Below, piece after piece: positions 15,141 to 22,917 of a stretch of 24,033 nucleotides of DNA. Under the pieces are notes generated by a model that had not been told where the DNA came from, made no database searches, and saw only the letters and a list, made by a program, of their open reading frames with translations. The stretch's first letter is position 1, and every line of letters starts with the position of its first letter. Made by a program: the position numbers and the translations under genes. The DNA comes from SZUA-186 sp041552135 (GTDB lineage Bacteria; Pseudomonadota; Gammaproteobacteria; UBA9214), in assembly GCA_041552135.1 (NCBI GenBank), contig JBFELL010000022.1, forward strand, positions 1 through 24,033, read 5' to 3'.

Positions 15141-15854
15141 TCACGATTTCGGTCTGGCAGGCCTGCCTGGTTCGCCCGCGCGCATCACGGTCCCGCCCTG
15201 CAGATATTCCGACGAGGTGGCACCCATCGACATGTAGATATTGAACATTTCGTCGAACGCCACATCCAGCGGCTCCACCCAGTCAACAGGCACGTAGAGT
15301 ATCGCGCCGCCGAAGGGGACCGGTGCGGTCGGTATCAGCACGCCGTAGTAATCCCTGTCACCCATGCGGATACGCTCCGGGCTCGGCATCAGGGCCAGCA
15401 CGGCCGTCCCTCCCCTGCCGCCGAAATGGCACATCACCGGCTTCATAGCCTTGAGCTCCGATGGGTCCCGGGCCTCGAACATCTGCATCAGCTTTTTCAA
15501 CGCACTGTAGATCGACCTTACCAGGGGAACCCGGTCCATGGTGCTGTCCACCAGGGTGGACCAGCGATTCTTCATGCCGGCTTCCACGAGCACCCCGAGG
15601 AAATAAATCAGTGTCAGGGTCATGACGATGCCGATCACGTAGGCGACAAGCTCGGAGGTGGAGAATTTCAGCCCTATGGAGCGCAGCATCCTGCCCAGCG
15701 CGCTGCCGGGCCCCATGAAGCGGTGAATGAATTCCACCAGCCAGACAATCACGGCCAGCGTCAGGGTCAGTGGCAGGGCCGCGAGCAAGCCGGCGAGAAA
15801 TGTCCTCGAGATGTGTCGCAGGACACCCGGCTTTTCGCTTGTCATGGTCATCAT
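15141..15854 (-). CDS. DUF502 family membrane protein
   Basis: 237 residues with the start at 15854, which has GTGGA about 5 nt upstream; 15851 or 15845 are alternatives, and a longer frame to 15953 has an unlikely polar leader. The family shape is clear. One membrane segment spans about 19-41 (RTFLAGLLAALPLTLTLAVIV) and a second about 68-90 (ELVAYVIGIVMTLTLIYFLGV). The signature DRVPLVRSIYSALKKLMQMF follows at 107-126, and a soluble beta-rich C-terminal half contains GVLIPTAPVPFGGAILYVP and VEPLDVAFDEMFNIYMSMG. DUF502 (PF04367) proteins are widespread inner-membrane proteins of unknown function. The last residues (GEPGRPARPKS) are low-complexity, and the decayed binding-protein remnant begins immediately afterwards, so the present C-terminus may have been made by the same rearrangement. 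Confidence 0.9.
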   Translation of the reverse strand: MMTMTSEKPGVLRHISRTFLAGLLAALPLTLTLAVIVWLVEFIHRFMGPGSALGRMLRSIGLKFSTSELVAYVIGIVMTLTLIYFLGVLVEAGMKNRWSTLVDSTMDRVPLVRSIYSALKKLMQMFEARDPSELKAMKPVMCHFGGRGGTAVLALMPSPERIRMGDRDYYGVLIPTAPVPFGGAILYVPVDWVEPLDVAFDEMFNIYMSMGATSSEYLQGGTVMRAGEPGRPARPKS

Positions 15855-16330
15855 CAAGTTCCACAGGTCGGGTAGCGTTTGACTGTCCAGCGAACATTCA
15901 CCCGTGACGCCGCAAGGGTCAACCACCAACATCCCCGGCTGTGAGTTCACCACTTGTGTCTTGTATAAGATACATCAACAGGCGCAGGAGCGACTTCAGT
16001 CGCGATTGGTGAGTGATATCCACGCTATCTATCGCTGATAACTCGCTCCTGCAACGCTGCAAGCGGGGGCCAGCAGCTCGGGAACGCCCACCTGACACGG
16101 CAGGATTGCAGGATAAATTCATTTCAATATCAGTCAGATACAACCTGAAATCCCCGACGGTCAGGCGACCCATTGAAGGCCCTGCATCGGGCTGTGCCCG
16201 CAATATGCCGGTGGAACGTGGTGCCCCCAGGGGCCTCCCCACCCTCACGGATAGCGTCGAACACTGGCATACTGTTTATATATCAATAACTGCCGCCGCA
16301 AACGCCCGGCGACACGCCGAGGAGACAATC
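15855..16330. other. Gap between DUF502 and the DsrE-like gene
   Basis: 476 bases. It contains the REP-type element at 15984-16052. The remainder has an open frame continuing upstream of the DsrE gene, but it lacks a start with a ribosome-binding site and its sequence is not protein-like. An AT-rich patch (TTTATATATC, about 16275-16284) roughly 50 bases before the DsrE start is the likely promoter region, although no good -35 can be named. Confidence 0.5.
15984..16052. repeat. REP/BIME-type palindrome pair, second copy
   Basis: GCAGGAGCGA (15984-15993) and its exact complement TCGCTCCTGC (16043-16052) bound the element. The left unit folds as GCGACT-TC-AGTCGC (15990-16003), a perfect 6-bp stem. 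The right unit is more diverged. The core is shared with the element at 4954-5002. Such GCAGGAGCG... units are REP sequences known from many gammaproteobacteria and are mobilised by RAYT (REP-associated tyrosine) transposases. None is encoded here. Confidence 0.75.
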
Positions 16331-16816
16331 ATGCCGAACCAAGACCTGTTGAGCCGCCCCCGCCGCACCCTGCTGAAGGCAACCGGCCTGCTGGGCGGCC
16401 TGTTCACGCTGGGGGCCGCACGCGCCCATCATACCGAGAGCCACTTCGAGGATGCCTCCGCCCATCGCATCGTCTACCAATGCAATCAGGCCGACCCGGA
16501 ATACCTGCAGAGCGTGCTGTTTTCCGCAGGCGAACTGCTGCGCAAGTACGGCGACGATGTCGAGATCGTCATCGCGGCATTCGGCCCCGGCCTCCACCTG
16601 CTCGGCAAGCGACCGCAGCGACCGGTGCCGCCGGAACTGCAGCAGCGCGCCGGCTCGCTGGCGGATTACGGCGTGGCATTCCACGCCTGCGGCAACACCA
16701 TGAAATCGCTACACTGGACGGAGCAGGACCTGCTGCCCTTCGCGAAGATTGTCCCCATCGGTGTGGATGACATCATGCGGCTGCAGGAGCAGGGTTTTGC
16801 CTATATGAGCTGGTGA
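16331..16816 (+). CDS. DsrE-like protein with twin-arginine signal
   Basis: 161 residues. The start at 16331 has an excellent ribosome-binding site (GAGGAG, 6 nt before ATG). Residues 9-32 look like a Tat signal: SRPRRTLLKATGLLGGLFTL with Arg11-Arg12 and an AxA-type cut near GAARAH. The mature part (HRIVYQCNQADPEYLQSVL, GDDVEIVIAAFGPGLHLL, LADYGVAFHACGNTM) has the DsrE/DsrF-like alpha/beta fold pattern. Cys120 in ACGNTM sits where family members often carry their sulfur-handling cysteine, and Cys51 is a second candidate. DsrE/TusD proteins relay sulfur in the cytoplasm. A Tat-exported version would act in the periplasm, where its role is not established. It lies 155 bases before dgkA in the same direction but probably has its own promoter. 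Confidence 0.85.
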   Translation: MPNQDLLSRPRRTLLKATGLLGGLFTLGAARAHHTESHFEDASAHRIVYQCNQADPEYLQSVLFSAGELLRKYGDDVEIVIAAFGPGLHLLGKRPQRPVPPELQQRAGSLADYGVAFHACGNTMKSLHWTEQDLLPFAKIVPIGVDDIMRLQEQGFAYMSW

Positions 16817-16971
16817 CTTCCTGTTGCAGGTTTGCATGAACACGTTCCCGGGCGTCACAGATTTGCGATGAACATTCCAGCCGGAAACACACACAGCTGA
16901 CATGCAGTCACTGCATGCAAGCTGTCGCTCATGCCGTATACAGACTTTGCACACTGACAAGGGGACTCTCC

Positions 16972-17349
16972 ATGACCAATCACAACCAGAGTGGCGGACT
17001 GCGCCGCATCTGGAATGCGGGACTCTACTCGCTGGCAGGGATCCGGGCTTCCTGGAAACACGAGGCCGCGTTTCGACAGGAAAGCCTGTTCAGCCTGATC
17101 CTGATTCCCGCCGCATTCTGGTACGGCAGCACGGCAGTCGAGTGGATACTGCTGATCGGCAGCTGCCTGATTGTCCTGATCGTTGAACTGTTGAACTCGG
17201 CAGTGGAAGCGGCGATTGACCGCATCGGCGAGGACCGGCACGAGCTGTCCGGCCGCGCCAAGGACATGGGTTCTGCCGCAGTATTTATCAGCCTCTGGGC
17301 CGTTGTCATGACGTGGGGACTGATTGGCTATGAAAGGTTCATCGCGTAA
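16972..17349 (+). CDS. dgkA: Diacylglycerol kinase, small membrane type
   Basis: 125 residues, matching the family length. DgkA phosphorylates diacylglycerol in the inner membrane to recycle it into phosphatidic acid. The signature ELLNSAVEAAIDRIG (72-86) supplies Glu72, Asn75 and Glu79, which correspond to the catalytic and metal residues of the E. coli enzyme. Glu31 and Asp98 in RAKDMGSAAV are also conserved. Three membrane segments are seen (about 38-52, 56-74 and 101-121). The start at 16972 has AAGGGG 7 nt upstream. A longer in-frame reading upstream is not supported. After the stop, an AGGCCC-GCA-GGGCCT hairpin (17398-17412) lacks a T-tract. The next gene is convergent. Confidence 0.97.
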   Translation: MTNHNQSGGLRRIWNAGLYSLAGIRASWKHEAAFRQESLFSLILIPAAFWYGSTAVEWILLIGSCLIVLIVELLNSAVEAAIDRIGEDRHELSGRAKDMGSAAVFISLWAVVMTWGLIGYERFIA

Positions 17350-17504
17350 CTGTGCCGGCCTTGCCTGAACGCGTGCGAACCACACCTGTAACAATAGAGG
17401 CCCGCAGGGCCTGCCGGGAATGGCACAGCATCAGCACCACCGAACCGATCCTGCAGGAAGACTCGACCGGGAGTCTGCAACTGGCCGACGGCGTGGCTTG
17501 ACGA

Positions 17505-19334
17505 CTAGCGACCGAGCGGTCCGTTGGCGTACAGCGCCTCGATGGCGTCCTTGTACCTGTCCAGAACCCTGGCGCGCTTGACCTTGAGTGTCGGGGTCAG
17601 CAGGCCATTGTCGACACTCCACTGCTCGGTCAGCAGTATCACCCGCCGCACCTTGGCGTAACCGGGGAAATCCTTCAGCCGGCGCCTGAGCACCTTGATC
17701 AGGTGCTGCTGCAGCTTGTCGTTATCCAGGCTTTCCTTTGCATCGACATCCAGCCCATAACGCCCGGCCAGCCGCTTCCACTCCTCCGGATTGAGCACCA
17801 GGATCGCCGACAGGTAGGGTTTGCCCTCGCCGACGATCAGCGCCTGCTCGATCTCGGGCGCCAGGCAGATCGCCAGTTCCATGTCGGCCGGCGGTATCTT
17901 CTCGCCGTTCGAGAGCACCAGGATGTCCTTGATGCGCCCGGTGATATAGATATGTCCGTTCTCGATCTTCGCCTGGTCGCCGGTATGCAGCCAGCCATCC
18001 CTGTCGATGACCTCGGCAGTGGCGACGTGGTTATTCCAGTAGCCCAGCATCATGCCCGGCGTCTTGGCGAGTAACTCGTCCTGCTCGCCGATGCGCACCT
18101 CGACGCCGTTCAGCGGCACCCCGACGCTGCCAGGCTCGTTGTCATCCGGCACATTGACGCTGATCACCGGGCTGGTCTCGGTCAGTCCGTAGCCCTGCAG
18201 GATGGGCACACCCAGGCCAATGAAGGTCTTGGCCACCGGCAGTGACAGGGGCGCCCCGCCACTCACTGCCATGCGCAGGCGGCCACCGAGCTTTGCGGTC
18301 ACCTTGCCGGCAACCAGTCCCTTCAGGACAGGCCAGGCCAGTAACTGCGGGCGCCAGCCGGCACGGCCCTGCTGTCGCTCGAAACGACGCCAGCCAACAC
18401 TGGTCGTCAACTGGAACAGCGACCTTGCAAGCTTCGACTGCTTCTGCATCTGCCCCTCGATCCGCGCGAACACCCGCTCGAAGATACGCGGCACGGCGAT
18501 CAGCACCGTGGGCCGTATATGCTGCAGGTCCTCGGCCAGCTGCAGGACGGAACGCGCATAGGCCACTGCCGAGCCCGACATGATGGGCAGGTAGTAGCCG
18601 GCGGTGCGTTCCAGTGTGTGCGACAGGGGCAGGAACGACAGGAACAGGTCTTCCTGGTAGACATCGATCATGGTCAGCGCCGAATGCGCGATCGACAGCA
18701 TGTTGTAGTGCGACAGCATGACGCCCTTGGGCCTGCCGGTGGTGCCGGAGGTGTAGACGATCGATGCCAGCGCATGCGGGTCGCCCTTGCGCTTGACCAG
18801 TTGACCGGGCGTTTCGGGCAGCCAGTCGGCGACAAACCGCACCCGCTCATCCTTCAGGACCTCACCGGGAGAGGACCTGGAGGGATTCAGGATCAGTACG
18901 CGTACCAGGTGTTCCTGGCCGGCCAGGGCCGGTGCAAGGCGTTTCCATGCGGCGGCATCCTGGACCAGCAGCAGCCTGACCGCGGCATTGTCCGTTATGT
19001 AGGCGATGTTCTCGGGGCGGTCATCGGTGTACAGGGGAACGGTCGCCAGGCCGCAGGACAGCGCCGCCTGGTCGAAGTACACCCACTCCTTGCTGTTGCG
19101 CAGATGCACGGCTACCCGGTCGCCCGGCGACAGGCCCTCGGCCGCCAGGGACGCCTGCCAGCGCGCCACCTCATTGCCAACCTCGCCCCAGCTGGTGTCA
19201 ATCCAGCTGCGGGATGTGGCGTCGAAACTGCGGTAGGCCGTGACCTCCGGCGTGCGCCGGACGCGCTCATAGAGCAGACCATCGAGCGTACCGGCATGCT
19301 CGGCGGAGATGATATCCTCGGTCAATAGCGCCAT
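17505..19334 (-). CDS. Long-chain fatty-acid-CoA ligase (AMP-forming)
   Basis: 609 residues, the size of FAA1/FadD15-type synthetases rather than E. coli FadD. It activates fatty acids with ATP and then CoA, at the membrane face. Motifs in order are the phosphate loop YTSGTTGRPKGVMLSH (194-209), LSHTLERTAGYY (238-248), VSGGAPLS (357-364), GYGLTETSP (381-389), GWLHTGD (447-453), GRIKDILVLSNGEKI (466-480) and the C-terminal catalytic region LTPTLKVKR (579-587). The length and the LERTAGYY and SNGEKI wording are typical of the long-chain group. The ATG lies 88 bases from the divergent thiS start. The upstream region lacks a strong ribosome-binding site (GGAAAAAT only). The exact chain-length preference cannot be read. 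Confidence 0.95.
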   Translation of the reverse strand: MALLTEDIISAEHAGTLDGLLYERVRRTPEVTAYRSFDATSRSWIDTSWGEVGNEVARWQASLAAEGLSPGDRVAVHLRNSKEWVYFDQAALSCGLATVPLYTDDRPENIAYITDNAAVRLLLVQDAAAWKRLAPALAGQEHLVRVLILNPSRSSPGEVLKDERVRFVADWLPETPGQLVKRKGDPHALASIVYTSGTTGRPKGVMLSHYNMLSIAHSALTMIDVYQEDLFLSFLPLSHTLERTAGYYLPIMSGSAVAYARSVLQLAEDLQHIRPTVLIAVPRIFERVFARIEGQMQKQSKLARSLFQLTTSVGWRRFERQQGRAGWRPQLLAWPVLKGLVAGKVTAKLGGRLRMAVSGGAPLSLPVAKTFIGLGVPILQGYGLTETSPVISVNVPDDNEPGSVGVPLNGVEVRIGEQDELLAKTPGMMLGYWNNHVATAEVIDRDGWLHTGDQAKIENGHIYITGRIKDILVLSNGEKIPPADMELAICLAPEIEQALIVGEGKPYLSAILVLNPEEWKRLAGRYGLDVDAKESLDNDKLQQHLIKVLRRRLKDFPGYAKVRRVILLTEQWSVDNGLLTPTLKVKRARVLDRYKDAIEALYANGPLGR

Positions 19335-19380
19335 AAGTCTTTATTTTTCCATTAAATTACAGTAACACAGACGATTGCGG

Positions 19381-19386
19381 TAGAAT
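19381..19386 (+). promoter_or_regulatory. Candidate -10 element for thiS-thiG
   Basis: TAGAAT (19381-19386) is one base from TATAAT and would start transcription about 30 nt before the thiS ATG. The -35 region (near TTACAGT) is poor. The 88-base gap to the divergent ligase gene is too short for a TPP riboswitch plus promoter, and no THI-box sequence is seen. Confidence 0.35.
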
Positions 19387-19422
19387 GTGCCCGATTGTTG
19401 TAACAGACCTGCAAACCGGCCC

Positions 19423-19623
19423 ATGAAGATCATTCTCAACGGCAGTCCACGCGATGTGCCGAACAACCTGAGCGTCAGCGAACTGATCCTGTCCCTGGGC
19501 CTGGCCGACAAGCGGCTGGCCCTGGAAATCAACCGGGAAATCGTCCCGCGCAGCAGCTTCGAGAGCCATGTTATCCACCCCGACGACAAGGTCGAGATCG
19601 TGCATGCCATCGGCGGCGGCTGA
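19423..19623 (+). CDS. thiS: Sulfur carrier protein ThiS
   Basis: 66 residues. ThiS is a ubiquitin-fold carrier. Its C-terminal Gly-Gly is adenylated by ThiF and loaded with sulfur as a thiocarboxylate, then donates that sulfur to ThiG for the thiazole ring of thiamine. The sequence MKIILNGSPRDV, then LSVSELILSLGL, then DKVEIVHAIGGG has the family pattern and ends in the required glycines, with one Gly more than the usual pair. The start at 19423 fits the family; an in-frame upstream extension (MPDCCNRPANRP) is not protein-like. ThiG follows 54 bases later, so the two are one transcription unit. ThiF, ThiH or ThiO, and ThiE are not in the window. Confidence 0.95.
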   Translation: MKIILNGSPRDVPNNLSVSELILSLGLADKRLALEINREIVPRSSFESHVIHPDDKVEIVHAIGGG

Positions 19624-19677
19624 TACCCCACTCCCCTTGTGATACGAATCCTGCAAGTATTGAAGAGTTAACTGTCT

Positions 19678-20490
19678 ATGTCCACTGTCATGCAACCCCG
19701 GTCCGACCTCCCCGGCGACCCGCTCACCATCGCCGGTATCGAATACCGCTCGCGACTGCTGGTCGGTACCGGCAAATACAAGGACCTCGACGAGACCCGT
19801 GATGCCACCGAGGCCAGCGGCGCGGAAATCGTCACCGTCGCCATCCGGCGCAGCAACATCGGCCAGAACCCGGACGAGCCGAACCTGCTGGATGTCATTC
19901 CGCCGGACAGGTACACACTACTGCCCAATACCGCCGGTTGCTACACCGCCGAGGATGCCGTGCGCACCTGCCGGCTGGCCCGCGAACTGCTGGATGGACA
20001 TGACCTGGTGAAACTGGAAGTGCTGGGCGACCAGACCACCCTGTTCCCCGATATCACGGAAACCCTCAAGGCCACCGGGATCCTGGTGAAAGACGGCTTC
20101 AAGATCATGGTCTACACCAACGATGACCCGATCATTGCCCGGCGTTTCGAGGACATGGGCTGCGTCGCCGTCATGCCGCTGGCCGCACCCATCGGCTCCG
20201 GCCTGGGTATCCGCAACCCCTACAACATCCTGACCATTGTCGAGAATGCCAGCGTGCCGGTGCTGGTGGATGCCGGCGTCGGCACCGCCTCGGATGCCGC
20301 GATTGCCATGGAGCTGGGCTGCGACGGCGTGCTGATGAACACGGCCATCGCCGGCGCCCGGGACCCCGTGCTCATGGCCTCGGCGATGAAGAAGGCCATC
20401 GAGGCAGGCCGCGAGGCCTTCCTCGCCGGTCGTATCCCGCGCAAGCGCTTCGCCAGCGCCTCATCACCGCTTGACGGCACGTTTTTCTGA
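19678..20490 (+). CDS. thiG: Thiazole synthase ThiG
   Basis: 270 residues, the normal length. ThiG is a TIM-barrel enzyme that joins deoxyxylulose-5-phosphate, dehydroglycine and ThiS-thiocarboxylate into the thiamine thiazole. Family features are SRLLVGTGKYKDL (25-37), the substrate-imine lysine Lys112 in VKLEVLGD, PLAAPIGSGLGIRNPYN, and the phosphate-binding VDAGVGTASDAA with MNTAIAGARDP. The start at 19678 follows a modest GAAGAG about 10 nt away; Met5 is a possible alternative. It is co-directional with and just behind thiS. The gene converges on the MscS-type gene with 68 bases between stops, which hold no clear terminator. Confidence 0.98.
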   Translation: MSTVMQPRSDLPGDPLTIAGIEYRSRLLVGTGKYKDLDETRDATEASGAEIVTVAIRRSNIGQNPDEPNLLDVIPPDRYTLLPNTAGCYTAEDAVRTCRLARELLDGHDLVKLEVLGDQTTLFPDITETLKATGILVKDGFKIMVYTNDDPIIARRFEDMGCVAVMPLAAPIGSGLGIRNPYNILTIVENASVPVLVDAGVGTASDAAIAMELGCDGVLMNTAIAGARDPVLMASAMKKAIEAGREAFLAGRIPRKRFASASSPLDGTFF

Positions 20491-20558
20491 GGATATGCAG
20501 AACGGGGCAGGCGGGACAGGGCCGTAATCCGATACTACCGCCGCCCATCCGCCCGAAC

Positions 20559-21854
20559 CTATGTCTCGACAACCTGCCGCAGGTGTACATCGCGCTGCGG
20601 GTAGGGGATCGTGATACCCGCCTCCTTGAAGCCGCGCCAGATGGCCAGGTTGATATCGGAGCGGATATTCCCCACCCCCTCCTCCGGGTCGGTCAGCCAG
20701 ACGCGCAGTTCCAGGCTGATGCCGCTGTCGGCGAACTCCATCAGGCGGCATACCGGCGCGGGATCTTTCAGCACACGGGTATTGGCAAATGACGCCTGTA
20801 CCATGATCTCCATGGCCTGCTCCGGGTCATCCTCATAACTGATCTGCACCGGGATGCGCAGCCGTACCCTGGGGTCGCTGTAGCTCCAGTTGATGACATC
20901 GCTGGTCACCAGGTTTTCGTTCGGGATCAGCGTCTCCACGCCGTCACGGTTGCGCACCACGATATAGCGCGCGCGCAGTTCACGCACCCAGCCGAACTGG
21001 TCACCGATACTGATCACGTCTCCCGGCTTGATGGAGCGATCACCCAGCAGGATAAAGCCGCTGATGAAATTGCTGACGATCTTCTGCAGGCCGAAACCGA
21101 GGCCCACACCGAGCGCGCCGCCGAAAACCGTCAGTGTCGCCAGGTTCAGGCCGGCCTCGGTCAGGGCAGCCAGTATCGCAACCGTCAGCAGCAACACCTT
21201 GCTGATCTTCGACAGGGCGACCTTCATGCTCGGGTCCAGATGACGTGACTGTCGCAGGCGTTTGTCGATCAGGCCGGCGACCCAGAGCGCGACCAGGACG
21301 TACAGCGCGCTGAGTACGATCACCTTGATGACCAGCAGGGACGAGATGCGCGTCTCGCCAAAGGTGAAGGCCACCGAGTCGAGTGCCTGCATCAGCGGCT
21401 CCAGCAGGCCCAGCAGGTGAAGGGCCACCAGCAGCCAGATGGTGGAACTGATCACCTGTTCCCAGGCCTTGAGCATGGGACCCTGCGCAATGCCGACACG
21501 CAGCGCATAGACGATGGTGCGTATAATGGCCAGTGCAACGAGCAACTGCGCCAGCAGATCGAGGACCGGCGTGGAATAACCGAACTGCTGCAGCACCAGC
21601 CGCCCGATCACAACAGCAACCAGGGCAGTAACCGGGAAAACCAGCCGCTGACCGAGCTTCAGCAGGTTGCTGCGGTGTATCGACGTGCCCTCGACACCCA
21701 GCCGTCGGATCAGTTCCTTTTTCAGGTACCGCTGGATAAACCAGGCAATCAACGCGGCAACAGCCAGCAGACCGACCTGTATGGCGACAACCAGCGGGCT
21801 GCGCTCGTCATACCAGGCCTGTATGCCTGTCTGTAGCGTGGAAATAAACTTCAT
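20559..21854 (-). CDS. MscS-family mechanosensitive channel
   Basis: 431 residues from the ATG at 21854, chosen because it follows a purine-rich AGGGGGCAAGG; a longer frame to 21977 would overlap trmB on the other strand. The N-terminal half has about five membrane segments (near 20-40, 72-90, 96-118, 138-158 and 172-195). The pore helix region is clear (LATLTVFGGALGVGLGFGLQ, 238-257), followed by IVSNFISGFILLGDRSIKPGDVI (259-281) and the middle beta domain (RARYIVVRNRDGVETLIPNENL and INWSYSD). The C-terminal alpha/beta cap ends YPQRDVHLRQ. Such channels release solutes under hypo-osmotic shock. With extra N-terminal helices it resembles YbdG/YbiO-like members more than the 286-residue E. coli MscS. 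It is divergent from trmB with 112 bases between starts. Confidence 0.94.
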   Translation of the reverse strand: MKFISTLQTGIQAWYDERSPLVVAIQVGLLAVAALIAWFIQRYLKKELIRRLGVEGTSIHRSNLLKLGQRLVFPVTALVAVVIGRLVLQQFGYSTPVLDLLAQLLVALAIIRTIVYALRVGIAQGPMLKAWEQVISSTIWLLVALHLLGLLEPLMQALDSVAFTFGETRISSLLVIKVIVLSALYVLVALWVAGLIDKRLRQSRHLDPSMKVALSKISKVLLLTVAILAALTEAGLNLATLTVFGGALGVGLGFGLQKIVSNFISGFILLGDRSIKPGDVISIGDQFGWVRELRARYIVVRNRDGVETLIPNENLVTSDVINWSYSDPRVRLRIPVQISYEDDPEQAMEIMVQASFANTRVLKDPAPVCRLMEFADSGISLELRVWLTDPEEGVGNIRSDINLAIWRGFKEAGITIPYPQRDVHLRQVVET

Positions 21855-21924
21855 GACCTTGCCCCCTGGATACCCGCGTAAGCGGACCAATGATACCCAC
21901 AGACATACCCGGCATGACAGGCAT

Positions 21925-21933
21925 TGGTAGAAT
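21925..21933 (+). promoter_or_regulatory. Extended -10 promoter candidate for trmB
   Basis: TGGTAGAAT fits the extended -10 form TGnTATAAT with one mismatch. It would start transcription about 27 nt before the trmB ATG at 21967. No good -35 is visible at 17 bases, which extended -10 promoters can lack. Confidence 0.4.
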
Positions 21934-21966
21934 AGCGGGCCAATCGGCCTCAAAAGACGGGCATCC

Positions 21967-22653
21967 ATGACAGACACCGACAGTCACCACCGGCCCATAC
22001 GTTCCTTTGTCCGGCGTGAAGGGCGCATCACGCGCTCCCAGCAGCGCGCACTGGATGCACTGCTGCCGGTGTTCGGCCTGCCGGCGGACAAGATCATCGA
22101 ACCGGCGACTGTGTTCGGGCGCAGCGCACCGCTGACACTGGAAATCGGTTTCGGCAACGGCGACTCGCTTGCCGCGATGGCCTCAGAGGACCCCGCCGGC
22201 GACTTCATCGGCATCGAGGTGCACCGTCCCGGCGTCGGTCATTTGCTGCTGGAACTGCAGCGCCGGGAACTGACCAATGTTCGCGTCATATGTGATGATG
22301 CCGTGCAGGTTATCCAGCACTGCCTGCCAGACCGTTCACTGGATCGCGTATTGCTGTTCTTTCCCGACCCGTGGCACAAGAAGCGCCATCACAAGCGCCG
22401 CATCGTCCAGCCCGCCTTCGTGGAACTGATCGCCGCGAAGCTCAGGCCCGGCGGCATCCTGCACATGGCGACCGACTGGGAGCAGTATGCCGGGCATATG
22501 CTGGAGGTGCTGTCAGGATCTGCCGGTTTGCGCAATTGCGCCGGCACGGGCAACTACTCGCCGCGCCCGGGCTACCGCCCGGTGACAAAATTCGAACAGC
22601 GCGGCCAGCGCCTGGGGCACGGGGTGTGGGATCTGCTGTTTGAGCGGGTTTGA
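21967..22653 (+). CDS. trmB: tRNA (guanine-N7-)-methyltransferase TrmB
   Basis: 228 residues, the normal length. TrmB uses SAM to make m7G46 in the tRNA variable loop. Its Rossmann SAM site is LEIGFGNGDSL (58-68), followed by GIEVHRPGVG (82-91). The catalytic and tRNA-binding signature FPDPWHKKRHHKRR (132-145) is complete. TDWEQYA (169-175) and the C-terminal RPVTKFEQRGQRLGHGVWDL (204-223) are diagnostic of the family. The ribosome-binding site is weak (a GACGGG 6-11 nt before the ATG). The gene is divergent from the MscS-type gene and is followed by the nested inverted-repeat element. Confidence 0.98.
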   Translation: MTDTDSHHRPIRSFVRREGRITRSQQRALDALLPVFGLPADKIIEPATVFGRSAPLTLEIGFGNGDSLAAMASEDPAGDFIGIEVHRPGVGHLLLELQRRELTNVRVICDDAVQVIQHCLPDRSLDRVLLFFPDPWHKKRHHKRRIVQPAFVELIAAKLRPGGILHMATDWEQYAGHMLEVLSGSAGLRNCAGTGNYSPRPGYRPVTKFEQRGQRLGHGVWDLLFERV

Positions 22654-22684
22654 GACCGTTGCCAGTCAGGCGGATAAAACACTT

Positions 22685-22851
22685 ACCGCAAAGTCGCAAG
22701 GGACACAAAGAAATGAATCTGATAAAAACCTATTGTCGTCCCTGCAAAGGCGGGGACCCATGAAAACGGAATTTCAATTCTGAACGGATTCCCGCATTCG
22801 CGGGAATGACGTGGTTTTTACAGATATTTCCGGCCTTGCGTCCTTTGCGGT
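22685..22851. repeat. Nested inverted-repeat element (MITE-like)
   Basis: The outer arms are imperfect inverted repeats of about 40-46 bases: the left arm is 22685-22730 and the right arm 22813-22851. Both read ACCGCAAAG ... CGCAAGG at the outer ends when oriented the same way, and the inner ends share TCTG(A)TAAAAACC. The arms enclose a second, independent palindromic unit (22735-22811). It occupies most of the 264-base gap between trmB and the SulP gene. No coding frame is present. Confidence 0.75.
22735..22811. repeat. Inner twin-hairpin repeat unit
   Basis: Two strong hairpins bound this 77-base unit: GTCCCTGC-aaag-GCGGGGAC (22738-22757, one G-T pair) and a perfect ATTCCCGC-attc-GCGGGAAT (22788-22807). 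Unit ends of the type GTCGTCCC... and ...GGGAATGACG are familiar from a widespread proteobacterial interspersed repeat. The ends are roughly complementary to each other, as in a small non-autonomous mobile repeat. Confidence 0.7.
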
Positions 22852-22917
22852 GAAGGATTGTTTGTTTTTTCTACACTTATCAGTTAACGCTCTGCCACCC
22901 GGCACACAGCCTGCCCA

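Noticed and set aside
16013..16330. In-frame extension of the DsrE-like protein to 16013
   Set aside because: The strong ribosome-binding site and Tat signal at 16331 fix the start; the extension would include part of the REP element.
17398..17412. Hairpin AGGCCC-GCA-GGGCCT as terminator of dgkA
   Set aside because: The stem is good but no T-tract follows on either strand, so an intrinsic terminator cannot be claimed.
17352..17501. A 49-codon plus-strand frame (GTG start) between dgkA and the acyl-CoA ligase
   Set aside because: No ribosome-binding site, no recognisable sequence, and it ends 3 nt before a convergent gene; probably chance.
19335..19422. Possible TPP riboswitch before thiS
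   Set aside because: The 88-base divergent gap is too short for a riboswitch plus promoter and lacks the conserved THI-box CUGAGA and ACCUGA patterns in order.
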